Below, piece by piece: positions 57,001-64,000 of a stretch of 64,000 bases of DNA (its first letter is position 1; every line of letters starts with the position of its first letter). Origin of the DNA: Pseudomonas fulva 12-X. Lineage in GTDB: Bacteria > Pseudomonadota > Gammaproteobacteria > Pseudomonadales > Pseudomonadaceae. The DNA lies in contig NC_015556.1 of NCBI RefSeq assembly GCF_000213805.1, positions 310,001 to 374,000 on the forward strand, read 5' to 3'. The notes under the pieces were generated by a model. It made no database searches, had not been told where the DNA came from, and saw nothing but the letters and a program-made list of their open reading frames with translations. A program made the position numbers and the translations under genes.

Positions 57001-58582
57001 CCATTCCCAGCTGCAGCAGCTGTCGCGGGCGCTGTTCGAGTCGGCCTCCGACTTGCTGGACCTCAAGGAAACCCTGGCCTCGCGTAACCGCGATGCGGAA
57101 ACCCTGTTGCTGCAACAGGCACGGGTCAACACCGAGCTTCAGGAAGGCCTGATGCGCACGCGCATGGTGCCGTTCGACCGCCTGGTGCCGCGCCTGCGTC
57201 GTATCGTGCGGCAGGTGGCCAGCGAGCTCGGCAAGCAGGTCGAGTTCACCGTCGGCAACGCCGATGGCGAGATGGACCGCACGGTGCTGGAGCGCATCGT
57301 CGCGCCTCTGGAACATATGCTGCGCAATGCCGTCGACCACGGTATCGAAGGCGCCGCGGTACGCGCCAAGGCCGGCAAGCCGGAGCAGGGCAGCATCCGC
57401 CTGGAACTGGGCCGCGAAGGTGGCGACATCGTGCTGACGCTCAGTGACGACGGCGCTGGCATCAACCTTGATGCGGTGCGCCGCAAGGCCATCGAGCGTG
57501 GGTTGATGGACGCCGGCTCCGACCTCAGTGAGCACGAGATCCTGCAGTTCATCCTCGAAGCGGGCTTCTCCACCGCCGAGAAGGTCACGCAGATTTCCGG
57601 GCGTGGCGTTGGCATGGATGTGGTCAACGCCGAGGTCAAGCAGCTCGGCGGCTCGATGAGCATCGATTCGGTCATCGGCGAAGGCACCACCTTCCGCATC
57701 CGCCTGCCGTTCACCGTATCGGTCAACCGCGCGCTGATGGTGTTGTCCGGCGAAGACCTGTACGCCATTCCGCTCAACACCATCGAAGGTATCGTGCGGG
57801 TTTCGCCGTACGAGCTGGAAAGCTACTACGGCCCCGATGCGCCGCGTTTCGAGTACGCCGGCCAGGCTTACGAACTGCGCTACTTGGGCGACCTGCTCAA
57901 CAACGGCCAGCATCCCAAACTGGTCGGTCAGAGCCTGCCGTTGCCGGTGATCCTGGTGCGCTCCAGCGAGCACGCCGTGGCCGTGCAGGTGGACTCCCTG
58001 GCCGGCTCGCGGGAGATCGTGGTGAAGAGCCTCGGCCCGCAGTTCGCCACGGTGCCGGGTATTTCCGGTGCGACCATCCTCGGCGACGGCCGCGTGGTGG
58101 TGATTCTCGACCTGCTGGCGACCATCCGCGAACTGCACGCCCACCTGCAGTATCAGGTGCGGCCGCGTCTGTCGGCCGATGCTGGCGCCGTGGCAGAGGT
58201 CGAGGTCGAGCGTCCGACCCTGGTCATGGTGGTGGACGACTCGGTCACCGTGCGCAAGGTCACCAGCCGCCTACTGGAACGCAACGGCATGAACGTGCTG
58301 ACCGCCAAGGACGGGGTCGACGCCATCGCCCAGCTGCAGGAGCATCGCCCCGACATCATGTTGCTGGACATCGAGATGCCACGCATGGACGGCTTCGAGG
58401 TCGCCAACCTGATTCGCCACGATGAAGGCCTCAAGGATCTGCCGATCATCATGATCACCTCGCGTACCGGTGAGAAACACCGCGAGCGGGCGATGAGCAT
58501 CGGCGTCAACGAGTACCTCGGCAAGCCGTACCAGGAGTCGCTGCTGCTCGACTCCATCGAGAAGTGGACGAAACGACCATGA
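51077..58582 (+). CDS. chpA: Hybrid chemotaxis kinase ChpA with multiple phosphotransfer domains
   Basis: A 2501-residue CheA-type kinase controlling pilus activity. Phosphotransfer modules are marked by VHGTL with His52 and by HTLKG motifs at His961, His1123, His1437, His1619 and His1766. Two further modules seem to have Thr at the His position (Thr476 in LTQVRGG, Thr1265 in LTTLGRG). An acidic Pro-rich linker spans about 560-900. The kinase core has the N-box HMLRNAVDHGIE (Asn2084), DDGAGIN and GRGVGMDVV, followed by a CheW-like domain and a receiver with phospho-acceptor Asp2431. ATG at 51077 is preferred over GTG at 51071 because GGAG is then five bases upstream. It overlaps chpB. Confidence 0.97.
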   Translation: MGDRHDYVALEWVKGEIAETLKQARQALEAFVENPQDSTRMRFCQTYVHQVHGTLQMVEFFGAALLAEEMEHLSQALIDGRVANQGEALEVLMQAILQLPVYLDRIQTARRDLPMVVLPLLNDLRAARGEKLLSETSLFSPDLSARTAALSAESLTQLRTAELPALLRKLRQMLQVALVGVIRQQDMDTNLGYMARVFARLETLCKSSPLESLWQIASGVVEGLSNGSIANGTSVRTLLRQVDKELKRLTEQGADGINQAAPDELTKNLLFYVAKASPQSPRNQVLRERYNLDEALPDHDVVDEERARLAGPDRDAMRSVVGALCEELVRVKDSLDLFVRSDRAQVNELQNLLVPLKQIADTLAVLGFAQPRKVIVDQLDVVRALTEGAQSPSDAVLMDVAGALLYVEATLTGMVGQNDGNKREESHLPTTDVGQIHQLVIKEARTGLEQAKDAIIEFIASQWNHDHLARVPELLTQVRGGLAMIPLERAAALLNACNRYIQEQLLARKAVPNWQNLDTLADAITSVEYYLERLSEDHATQGDLILDVAEESLGALGYPLQEAPSILDAPAEDEPAPLDDPLHDIDVLAAPAIDRAEADVVDEPVAELPVLDEPAFEQPQLVSEPVDLAADMADTHWPHEEQAAESLVSQPSELPELHAEVIEPGEQATETLIETAEADSWSVDDQPQALTPEPVDAATDPYALDLSELDDDPYADAKAAVADDAWSLDDAELLDEAPSTAKQDDDFLLSAEPLELGELETLPVAEQSASVADDEWSFELDDQPAAAPEPHGRAEDELWSLDELQSDLESVDAEPTVAELPALDLPNQGFEEQPLELESLDLDAGDEPQWNEVDLDDLQLPEVELPGLPEAPVVEEPAAEKPLSMADVMAAPVQAINPPAADVPPSLLPPPADEEPIDEELREVFIEEAGEVLETIAEFLPRWCADTEDREALTEIRRAFHTLKGSGRMVRALVIGELAWSIENLLNRVLDRSILPGDEVKQVINQVVALTPELVDEFAAQAQRQRDDVDRLAADAHALAKGLSLPKHDAPAAAVAEPAGEIEAAAPVHPEPAHEEPAGLDPQLLEIFRNEAEAHLDTLAAFLDDCAREMPQPVTDDLQRALHTLKGSAYMAGILPMAEVAAPLEKMVKEFKVNLVPLDLAEAEVLVEAQALFRQGLAQLESDPLRPIPGTDAFLERVRQLHEQRLEHAQSQRQDEHGESRDPQLISIFLAEGMDILLDAEDLLRRWRTQPSERQELNTLLEELTTLGRGAEMAELPQIDELCEVLLDIYGAVEDGSLAVSERFFDEAEHAHEVLVSMMDQVAAGLEVTASPECVAALRALLDEALDPAKLALLSGDVPGLQVVELEEATRALEASEVADEPLEEAVNAAESDDNELESIFLEEAVDILDSAAGNLQRWLAEPDNRSLASSLQRDMHTLKGGANMAGVTPISALAHELEALYEGLVDRRYGVSPFATDSVQQGHARLGDMLASLQAHQPAQPADELVEAIRQFRHRGGQNEQPGEPEGPVVAEPVEHPDAWPEPEAPAAEPVAEIVEPPVVRAEPAPQATVHSDRDPELVEIFLEEGFDIIDSAGAALTHWMDDVDNSLDLESLQRDLHTLKGGARMAEIREIGDLAHELEFLYEDLGNGRLRPSPMLFELLHACHDRLAEMLDAVRSQRVVPNGDELIETIRRLRANPDEQLSMPRAVPMHAAPQEAFDADGDEILDIFLEEADDLLEAMEAGIGRWEERRDDASCIDDLLRILHTLKGGARLAGQKQLGDQSHDLEQHLTEAQTQGAPWPDSLFLDVQSGFEGLQKSLDELRLRLQQQPEDERPVAEPQQPQPVVRAATSIVAASEQPVVANENRVLPFVQRAEVAAEEAAARRAPQELVKVPADLLEGLVNLAGETSIFRGRVEQQVSDFGFTLSEMEATIDRVRDQLRRLDTETQAQILSRYQAEAERAGYEEFDPLEMDRHSQLQQLSRALFESASDLLDLKETLASRNRDAETLLLQQARVNTELQEGLMRTRMVPFDRLVPRLRRIVRQVASELGKQVEFTVGNADGEMDRTVLERIVAPLEHMLRNAVDHGIEGAAVRAKAGKPEQGSIRLELGREGGDIVLTLSDDGAGINLDAVRRKAIERGLMDAGSDLSEHEILQFILEAGFSTAEKVTQISGRGVGMDVVNAEVKQLGGSMSIDSVIGEGTTFRIRLPFTVSVNRALMVLSGEDLYAIPLNTIEGIVRVSPYELESYYGPDAPRFEYAGQAYELRYLGDLLNNGQHPKLVGQSLPLPVILVRSSEHAVAVQVDSLAGSREIVVKSLGPQFATVPGISGATILGDGRVVVILDLLATIRELHAHLQYQVRPRLSADAGAVAEVEVERPTLVMVVDDSVTVRKVTSRLLERNGMNVLTAKDGVDAIAQLQEHRPDIMLLDIEMPRMDGFEVANLIRHDEGLKDLPIIMITSRTGEKHRERAMSIGVNEYLGKPYQESLLLDSIEKWTKRP

Positions 58583-59637
58583 ATCCATCCAGTGCAGCCC
58601 GTATTGCGGTAATCGCCGACACCTCGCTGCAGCGCCATGTGCTGCAGCAGGCGTTGAGCAGCAACGGTTACCAGGTAGTGCTCAACAGCGACCCGGAGCG
58701 CCTCGATGATGCGGCGCTGCGAGCCTGCGAAGCGGACCTGTGGCTGGTCGACCTGGTGCAGTCCGAGGATCTGCCGCTGATCGATACGCTGCTCGCTGAT
58801 GCCGAGGTGCCGGTGCTGTTCGGCGAAGGCCATGCGCCTGAGCGCAGCTCGGAAAATTACCCGCGCTGGGAGCGCCGGCTGGTCGGCAAGCTGAAGAAGC
58901 TGGTCGGTGATCCCGCCCTGGCCGCTGCCGGTGGCGGTCTCGAAAGCCTGCTGGCCGAGGCGCAGCGCCCTGAGCGCATCGACTTGCCGGCGGTGCTGGC
59001 CGATACCCCGCTGCAGGCCGGCGAGCCGGCCCGTCAGGTCTGGCTGCTGGCGGCGTCGCTCGGCGGGCCGGCGGCAGTGAAGGCGTTTCTCGATGCGCTG
59101 CCGGGCGGTCTGCCGGTGGCCTTCCTGTATGCCCAGCACATCGACCCCAGCTTCGAAGCCACCTTGCCCCAGGCCGTCGGCCGTCACAGCCAGTGGCGGG
59201 TTGGCAACGTGCGTGATGGCGACACCCTGCGCTGCGGCGAAGTGGTGGTGGTGCCGATCAGCAACGAGCTGACCTTCACCGATGATGGCGTGATGCGCGT
59301 CGCCGCACGCCCCTGGCCGGAGCCTTACAGCCCGTCGATCGACCAGATGATGCTCAACCTGGCCCAGCGTTACGCTGCCGGCAGTGGCGTGATCGCCTTC
59401 AGCGGCATGGGCAGTGATGGCAGTGCTGCGGCCGCCTACGTGAAGCGCCAGGGCGGCATCATCTGGACGCAGCGGGCCGAGAGCTGCGCCTGCTCGAGCA
59501 TGCCCGACAGCCTGCGCGAAGGCGGCTACAGCAGCTTCACCGCCGACCCGCGGGAGCTGGCCGCGGCGCTGGTCGAGCACCTTGCCGAGCAGTGCGCCAC
59601 TGAGCGGCAGTCTTCTTCTACCTCGTTCGCTGTCTGA
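58579..59637 (+). CDS. chpB: Chemotaxis methylesterase ChpB (CheB type)
   Basis: A 352-residue protein-glutamate methylesterase that would reset PilJ adaptation. The N-terminal 125 residues resemble a receiver domain (IAVIADTSLQRHVLQQAL, LWLVDLVQSEDLPLI). The catalytic domain shows the Ser of AASLGGPAAVKAFL, the His of YAQHIDPSFE and the Asp of FSGMGSDGSAAAAYV, so the triad is intact. The ATG overlaps the chpA stop by four bases. Confidence 0.93.
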   Translation: MNPSSAARIAVIADTSLQRHVLQQALSSNGYQVVLNSDPERLDDAALRACEADLWLVDLVQSEDLPLIDTLLADAEVPVLFGEGHAPERSSENYPRWERRLVGKLKKLVGDPALAAAGGGLESLLAEAQRPERIDLPAVLADTPLQAGEPARQVWLLAASLGGPAAVKAFLDALPGGLPVAFLYAQHIDPSFEATLPQAVGRHSQWRVGNVRDGDTLRCGEVVVVPISNELTFTDDGVMRVAARPWPEPYSPSIDQMMLNLAQRYAAGSGVIAFSGMGSDGSAAAAYVKRQGGIIWTQRAESCACSSMPDSLREGGYSSFTADPRELAAALVEHLAEQCATERQSSSTSFAV

Positions 59638-59649
59638 CAGGATGTTTTC

Positions 59650-60120
59650 ATGAGCCAAGCCGTCGCTACCCAGAACAGCGTCAGCAGCCTGACCGGTCTG
59701 GTCGTGCCGCTGGCCGATCGCACGCTGCTGCTGCCCAACGTGGCGGTGGCCGAGCTGATTCCCTATCGCGCGCCACCGGCCATGGCCGGCATGCCGGACT
59801 GGTTTCTTGGCCAGGTGGCCTGGCGCGATCTGAGCCTGCCGTTGCTGAGCTTCGAGGCCGCCAGTGGCGGTCAGCCGGTGGTCGGCAGCGGCGCGCGGAT
59901 CGCCATCCTCAACGCCCTGGGCGGGCGCGCCAACGTCAAGTTCATCGCCTTGCTGGTGCAGGGTATTCCGCGTTCCCTGCGCGTCACCGAGGACCTGCCG
60001 CGCGCCGACGCTGCGCTGGCGCCGCTGGAGCTGGCGGCGGTGAAGGTGGATGACGCCGTGCTGCGCATTCCCGATCTCGAAGGTCTCGAGCAGCTGCTCG
60101 CCGATGCCGAGCTGATCTAA
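59650..60120 (+). CDS. chpC: CheW-like adaptor ChpC
   Basis: A 156-residue CheW-domain protein, a second adaptor of the Pil-Chp system that may link a receptor other than PilJ to ChpA. It shows LVVPLADRTLLLPNVAVAELIPY, GQVAWRDLSLPLLSFE and VDDAVLRIPDLEGLEQLLADAELI. It is the last clear gene of the operon; P. aeruginosa chpD and chpE, which follow there, are not seen. Confidence 0.93.
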   Translation: MSQAVATQNSVSSLTGLVVPLADRTLLLPNVAVAELIPYRAPPAMAGMPDWFLGQVAWRDLSLPLLSFEAASGGQPVVGSGARIAILNALGGRANVKFIALLVQGIPRSLRVTEDLPRADAALAPLELAAVKVDDAVLRIPDLEGLEQLLADAELI

Positions 60121-60246
60121 GCCACAGACGAAACGGCAGTAACACTCGGAAACAGGTCAAACTTTTCTTCTTCGCAGCGACTCACACACGAGTGACGCCG
60201 GCCAGCAGAGCGGGCGCACTCAACCGTAAGCCGATGGAGAAAAGCC

Positions 60247-60774
60247 ATGAGCACCCCTCTCACCGATATCAGCATTCTGCGCCAGCGTGCCCGTCAGCAC
60301 CTCGACTCCGGGGCGATCACCGAGGGTTACACCGCCGACCGTGAAACCGTACTGCGCCTGCTCAACGAGTCGCTGGCCACCGAGCTGGTCTGTTACCTGC
60401 GCTACAAGCGCCACTACCACATGGCCAGTGGCCTCAAGGCCAGTGTGGCGGCTGCCGAGTTTCTCGAGCATGCCCAGCAGGAGCTGGAGCACTCCGACAA
60501 GCTGGCCGAGCGCATCACCCAGCTCGGCGGCGAGCCGGATTTCAACCCGGCCACGCTGACCGCGCGCTCCCACGCCGAATACGTTGCCGGCAACTCGCTC
60601 AAGGAAATGGTGACCGAGAATTTGGTGGCCGAGCGCATCGCCATCGACAGCTACCGCGAGATCATCGCCTACTTGGGTAATGACGATCCGACCACGCGGC
60701 GCATCTTCGAAGACATCCTCGCTCAGGAAGAAGAGCACGCCGACGACATGTCGGACATTCTCGACGACCTCTGA
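60247..60774 (+). CDS. Ferritin-like/bacterioferritin-family protein
   Basis: A 175-residue four-helix iron protein. The di-iron ligands are visible as Glu in LNESLATELVCYLRYKRHY, Glu-x-x-His in EFLEHAQQELEHSDKLAERI, Glu in ENLVAERIAIDSYREII, and Glu-x-x-His in ILAQEEEHADDMSDIL. This is closer to the Dps-like or atypical bacterioferritins of Pseudomonas than to BfrA or BfrB. GGAGAA lies before the ATG. It follows the chemosensory operon after 126 bases without an obvious functional link. Confidence 0.85.
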   Translation: MSTPLTDISILRQRARQHLDSGAITEGYTADRETVLRLLNESLATELVCYLRYKRHYHMASGLKASVAAAEFLEHAQQELEHSDKLAERITQLGGEPDFNPATLTARSHAEYVAGNSLKEMVTENLVAERIAIDSYREIIAYLGNDDPTTRRIFEDILAQEEEHADDMSDILDDL

Positions 60775-60809
60775 TCAGGGCTGCGGGGCGCATTCTGCGC
60801 TCCGCTAGG

Positions 60810-60945
60810 GTCTGTACGAAAAGTCTCCGAGCGAAGGTCAGGCGAGGCAAAAAACGGTGAGGCCGCGGAGTTTACGGCTGTAAATGAGCAGGCCGAAGCG
60901 ATTTTTAACGAAGCATCACCGAGCGCAGGTACTTTTCGTACAGAG
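60810..60945 (-). repeat. Full copy (copy C) of a dispersed palindromic intergenic element
   Basis: Read on the minus strand it aligns with copy B: GTTAAAAA, GCTCATTTAC, GTAAACTCCGC and TTTTTTGCC are shared in order. The outer arms GTCTGTACGAAAAGT and ACTTTTCGTACAGAGC pair almost perfectly and differ in sequence from those of copies A and B. It fills the gap between the convergent ferritin-like and cytochrome b561 genes. Confidence 0.75.
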
Positions 60946-60953
60946 CGTAGAGG

Positions 60954-61478
60954 TCAGCTGCGCCGCGGCAGCATGGCCCTGAGTACGCTGTCGTGCAGCC
61001 GATAATGGTGCCAGAGCGCCATGCACGCATGCCCCAGAATCAAGGCGAACAACAGGTACTTGGCCGTCAGGTGAAACTGACGGGCCAGGGCACGGGTGGC
61101 GTCGGATACCGGCAACGGGTCGATGCTCACCAGCCAGAACAGCTCCACCGGGCGTTTGCCGAACAGCAGGCCGCTCATTGGCATTGCCATCAGCAGCAGA
61201 TACAGCAGTACGTGGGCCAGCCCGGCCGCCCGCCGTTGCCAGTTTGCGCTGCGTGCCAGCAATTGCGGCGCGCCTTGCCGGGCGCGCACCAGCAGGCGCA
61301 ACAGGGTCAGCAGCAGAATGCTCAGACCGAGAGATTTGTGCAGGGTGAATAGATTGCCGGTTCCGCCGAGCAGGTCGGTGACCAGATCCTGGGCGTAGGG
61401 CAGTGACAGGGTGCAGATGACCAGCACAGCGCTGAGCCAGTGCAGCGCGATCTGGGTGCCTGAATAGCGGTCCTTCAT
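60954..61478 (-). CDS. Cytochrome b561-family protein
   Basis: A 174-residue four-helix membrane cytochrome. Heme-ligand His residues are seen in QIALHWLSAVLVICTLSL, LFTLHKSLGLSILLLTLL, AGLAHVLLYLLLMAMPMSGLLFG and ALILGHACMALWHHY. The family transfers electrons between quinones and periplasmic acceptors, including superoxide in one E. coli member. The gene appears to stand alone, with copy C beyond its 3' end. Confidence 0.9.
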   Translation of the reverse strand: MKDRYSGTQIALHWLSAVLVICTLSLPYAQDLVTDLLGGTGNLFTLHKSLGLSILLLTLLRLLVRARQGAPQLLARSANWQRRAAGLAHVLLYLLLMAMPMSGLLFGKRPVELFWLVSIDPLPVSDATRALARQFHLTAKYLLFALILGHACMALWHHYRLHDSVLRAMLPRRS

Positions 61479-61586
61479 GGTTCGCTCTCATCCTGCCCAC
61501 CGCATGCGGGCGCTGTATTGATGATAGCCAATCGCCCCTGATTTTCTTGCGGCTTTGGAGGCGCTGTCGGAGCGCTGAACGAAACC

Positions 61587-62306
61587 CTAGAAATCGCCCC
61601 ACAGATGCTGCGCCACGGCGAGGCCGGCGACAGGCGCGGTTTCCGTGCGCAGCACGCGTGGGCCCAGCCGTGCGGCATGAAAGCCGGCGCCTTTGGCCTG
61701 CTCGACCTCGGCATCGGTCAGGCCGCCTTCGGGGCCGATAAGAAAGGCCAGCGAAGCGGGTTTGGCGTGGCTGGTCAGCGGCTCGGCAACGGGATGCAGC
61801 ACCAGCTTGAGGTCTGCGCTGGTCTGTTGCAGCCAGTCGCCCAGCACGATGGGCGGATGGATCACGGGAATCACCGAGCGCCCGCATTGCTCGCAGGCGC
61901 TGATCGCCACCTGGCGCCAGTGGGCCATGCGCTTGTCGGTGCGCTCATCCTTCAGGCGCACCTCGCAGCGTGCGCTGATGATCGGGCTGATCACCTGGGC
62001 GCCGAGCTCGGTGGCTTTCTGGATCGCCCAGTCCATGCGCTCGCCACGCGACAGCCCCTGGCCCAGATGGATATGCAGAGGCGACTCGGCCTGCCCGGCG
62101 AACTGCTCACGCAGCTCGACGCGCACGCTCTTCTTGCCGACTTCGATCAGCTCGCCGAGAAACTCCTGGCCGCTGCCATCGAACAGCTGCACCGCGTCGC
62201 CCGCGGCATGGCGCAGCACCCGGCCGATGTAATGGGCCTGGGCTTCGGGCAGTTCGTGTTGACCGAGAGACAGCGGGGCGTCGATGAAGAAGCGGGAAAG
62301 GCGCAT
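61587..62306 (-). CDS. rsmE: 16S rRNA (uracil1498-N3)-methyltransferase RsmE
   Basis: A 239-residue SPOUT methyltransferase acting on 16S rRNA in the small subunit. The N-terminal PUA-like part shows MRLSRFFIDAPLSLGQ and HYIGRVLRHAAGD. The knotted domain shows GLSRGERMDWAIQKATELGAQVISPI, LIGPEGGLTDAEVEQAKGAGF and LGPRVLRTETAPVAGLA. The start MRLSRFF is the family start. It follows bioA after 89 bases. Confidence 0.96.
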   Translation of the reverse strand: MRLSRFFIDAPLSLGQHELPEAQAHYIGRVLRHAAGDAVQLFDGSGQEFLGELIEVGKKSVRVELREQFAGQAESPLHIHLGQGLSRGERMDWAIQKATELGAQVISPIISARCEVRLKDERTDKRMAHWRQVAISACEQCGRSVIPVIHPPIVLGDWLQQTSADLKLVLHPVAEPLTSHAKPASLAFLIGPEGGLTDAEVEQAKGAGFHAARLGPRVLRTETAPVAGLAVAQHLWGDF

Positions 62307-62395
62307 AAGGGCAGCTACAGGCGGCAAGTCGAAGCGCCAAGTTTAAAGCACCTGGCGCCCCTGCTGTTACCAAAGGGCTTCGGTTACCAACGGGT

Positions 62396-63799
62396 TTAGC
62401 CCGGATCGCGAAAGCCCGGATAGCGGTTATCGCCAACCGCCACGCTAACCGAGGTGCGGGTGGCCAGGTCGATGCCCTCACTGGCCACCTCGGCGAGAAA
62501 GTCGATCTGCTCCTCGCTGATCACGTAGGGCGGCAGGAAATACACCACGCTGCCCAAAGGCCGCAGCAGGGCACCGCGGGTCAGGGCGTGCTCGTACACC
62601 TTGAGGCCACGGCGTTCCTGCCAGGGATAGGCGACCTTGCCGGCCTTGTCCTGCACCATCTCAATGGCCAGGGCCATGCCGGTCTGGCGTACTTCGGCGA
62701 CGTGAGGATGGTCGACCAGGTGCGCGGTCGCGCTGGCCATGCGCGCGGCGAGCCTTTTGTTGGCCTCGATCACGCCGTCCTGCTCGAAGATATCCAGAGT
62801 CGCCAGGGCGGCGGCGCAGGCCAGCGGGTTACCGGTGTAGGTGTGCGAATGTAGGAAGGCGCGCAGGGTGGCGTATTCATCGTAGAACGCCGCGTAGACC
62901 TCATCGGTGGTCAGTACGGCGGCCATCGGCAGGTAGCCACCGGTCAGCGCTTTGGACAGCACCAGAAAATCCGGGGTGATGCCGGCCTGCTCGCAGGCGA
63001 ACATCGTGCCGGTGCGGCCGAAGCCAACGGCGATCTCGTCATGGATCAGGTGCACGCCGTAGCGGTCGCAGGCCTCGCGCAGCAGTTTCAGGTAGACCGG
63101 GTGATACATGCGCATGCCGCCGGCGCCCTGGATCAAGGGCTCCACGATCACCGCCGCCACTTCGTGATGGTGCTCGGCCAGGGTCTGCTCCATGGCGGCG
63201 AACATCGTCCGCGAATGCTCCTCCCAGCTCACACCCTCCGGGCGCAGGTAGCAATCCGGGCTCTGCACCTTGAGGGTGTCGAGCAACAGCGCCTTGTAGG
63301 TGTCGGTGAACAGCGCTACGTCACCCACCGACATCGCAGCCACGGTTTCGCCGTGGTAGCTGTTGGTCAGGGTCACGAAACGTTTCTTGGCCGGTTGGCC
63401 GCTGTTGAGCCAGTAGTGAAAGCTCATTTTCAGCGCCACCTCGATGCCCGAGGAACCGTTGTCGGCGAAGAACACCCGGCTCAGCCCCGGCGGCGTGATC
63501 TGTACCAGCCGCTCGGACAGTTCTACCACCGGCTGGTGGCTGAAGCCGGCCAGCATCACGTGCTCGAGCTGATCGACCTGCTCTTTGATGCGCTCGCCGA
63601 TACGCGCGTTGGCGTGGCCGAATACATTGACCCACCAGGAACTGACGGCATCCAGATAACGTTTGCCCTCGAAGTCCTCCAGCCACACACCTTCGCCACG
63701 ACGGATTGGAATCAGCGGCAGCCGCTCGTGGTCCTTCATCTGTGTACAGGGGTGCCAGAGGACGTCCAGGTCACGCTGCATCCAGTGTTGGTTACTCAT
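62396..63799 (-). CDS. bioA: Adenosylmethionine-8-amino-7-oxononanoate aminotransferase BioA
   Basis: A 467-residue PLP aminotransferase that makes 7,8-diaminopelargonate in biotin synthesis with S-adenosylmethionine as amino donor. Family marks are DVLWHPCTQMKDHE, SSWWVNVFGHANARI, FADNGSSGIEVALKMSFHYW, and the PLP lysine in LVLSKALTGGYLPMAAVLTT. The start MSNQHWMQRDL is the family one. It lies at the window end with about 200 bases of upstream sequence in which I see no certain operator. Confidence 0.96.
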   Translation of the reverse strand: MSNQHWMQRDLDVLWHPCTQMKDHERLPLIPIRRGEGVWLEDFEGKRYLDAVSSWWVNVFGHANARIGERIKEQVDQLEHVMLAGFSHQPVVELSERLVQITPPGLSRVFFADNGSSGIEVALKMSFHYWLNSGQPAKKRFVTLTNSYHGETVAAMSVGDVALFTDTYKALLLDTLKVQSPDCYLRPEGVSWEEHSRTMFAAMEQTLAEHHHEVAAVIVEPLIQGAGGMRMYHPVYLKLLREACDRYGVHLIHDEIAVGFGRTGTMFACEQAGITPDFLVLSKALTGGYLPMAAVLTTDEVYAAFYDEYATLRAFLHSHTYTGNPLACAAALATLDIFEQDGVIEANKRLAARMASATAHLVDHPHVAEVRQTGMALAIEMVQDKAGKVAYPWQERRGLKVYEHALTRGALLRPLGSVVYFLPPYVISEEQIDFLAEVASEGIDLATRTSVSVAVGDNRYPGFRDPG

Positions 63800-64000
63800 C
63801 GAGTCGCTCTCCCAATTGCCAGCGGGCAAGCCTACCAGAAGCTCGTGGCCCAGGTTTTTCCTCGAACGTAACCGCTGATCCAGCACAAACGACCGTTCGC
63901 AATCGTGGCGCTGAACGACATCGAGCTCTTACAGACTAATCACCTTGGTCTGTGAGACCGACGCTTAGCTATCGCCTTTGTCGATATTTCACAGCAACAA

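Noticed and set aside
51059..58144. A 2361-codon open frame on the minus strand across chpA
   Set aside because: It is antisense to a confidently identified gene, is low in complexity and rich in His, Gln, Arg and Val as expected from reversed high-GC codons, and shows no known domain.

Overview
The window is high-GC chromosomal DNA from a Pseudomonas, inferred from gene content and order. Long blocks reproduce the order known from P. aeruginosa: phoR-phoB, ubiA-ubiC, rubredoxin genes, recG-oxyR; spoT-rpoZ-gmk-yicC-rph; and hemW-rdgB-metW-metX-yggT-proC-yggS-pilT-pilU through pyrC'-pyrB-pyrR-ruvX-yqgE-tonB3-gshB-pilGHIJK-chpABC to rsmE-bioA. The species cannot be fixed from the sequence. I see no rRNA, tRNA or insertion sequence.

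Layout. 1-14.8 kb: an M23 peptidase fragment, a phosphodiesterase-fold enzyme, an outer-membrane barrel, a CNNM/CBS transporter, the PhoBR system with a Pho box, ubiquinone entry enzymes UbiC/UbiA, rubredoxin and its reductase, an HU-like protein, an editing/HDOD protein, RecG and OxyR. 14.8-17.2 kb: an exbB-exbD-tonB energy transducer operon. 17.3-25.6 kb: a short-chain dehydrogenase relative, RidA, SpoT, omega, guanylate kinase, YicC, RNase PH and three small or unknown membrane proteins. 25.7-34.4 kb: HemW, RdgB, methionine genes, a dynamin-like GTPase, YggU/YggT, ProC and YggS. 34.5-36.9 kb: the pilus retraction ATPases PilT and PilU. 36.9-37.8 kb: an anomalous CRISPR locus. 37.8-39.9 kb: a two-gene DNA repair pair under a perfect LexA box. 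40-46.4 kb: a TM2 protein, the pyrimidine operon, AlgH, TonB3 and glutathione synthetase. 46.6-60.1 kb: the Pil-Chp chemosensory operon controlling twitching. 60.2-64 kb: a ferritin-like protein, cytochrome b561, RsmE and BioA.

The most unusual object is at 36948-37817. It holds two type I-F-like CRISPR arrays of 28-nt repeats and 32-nt spacers, nine spacers on the minus strand and five on the plus strand, fused head to head inside one chimeric repeat that is a perfect 31-bp palindrome. Both leaders and any cas genes are absent. The two arms have different repeat consensus sequences, and both outer ends carry degenerate trailer repeats. The simplest reading is that two divergent arrays once flanked a cas operon, and that a deletion between their leader-proximal repeats, at a 5-bp CTGCC shared by both repeat orientations, removed the operon. 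The right-hand degenerate repeat also encodes the last codons and stop of the neighbouring repair gene.

A second signal is a dispersed family of roughly 140-155-bp intergenic elements (three full copies and one half copy). Its outer and inner stems change sequence between copies while pairing is kept, as expected of a structured RNA, terminator or miniature mobile element.
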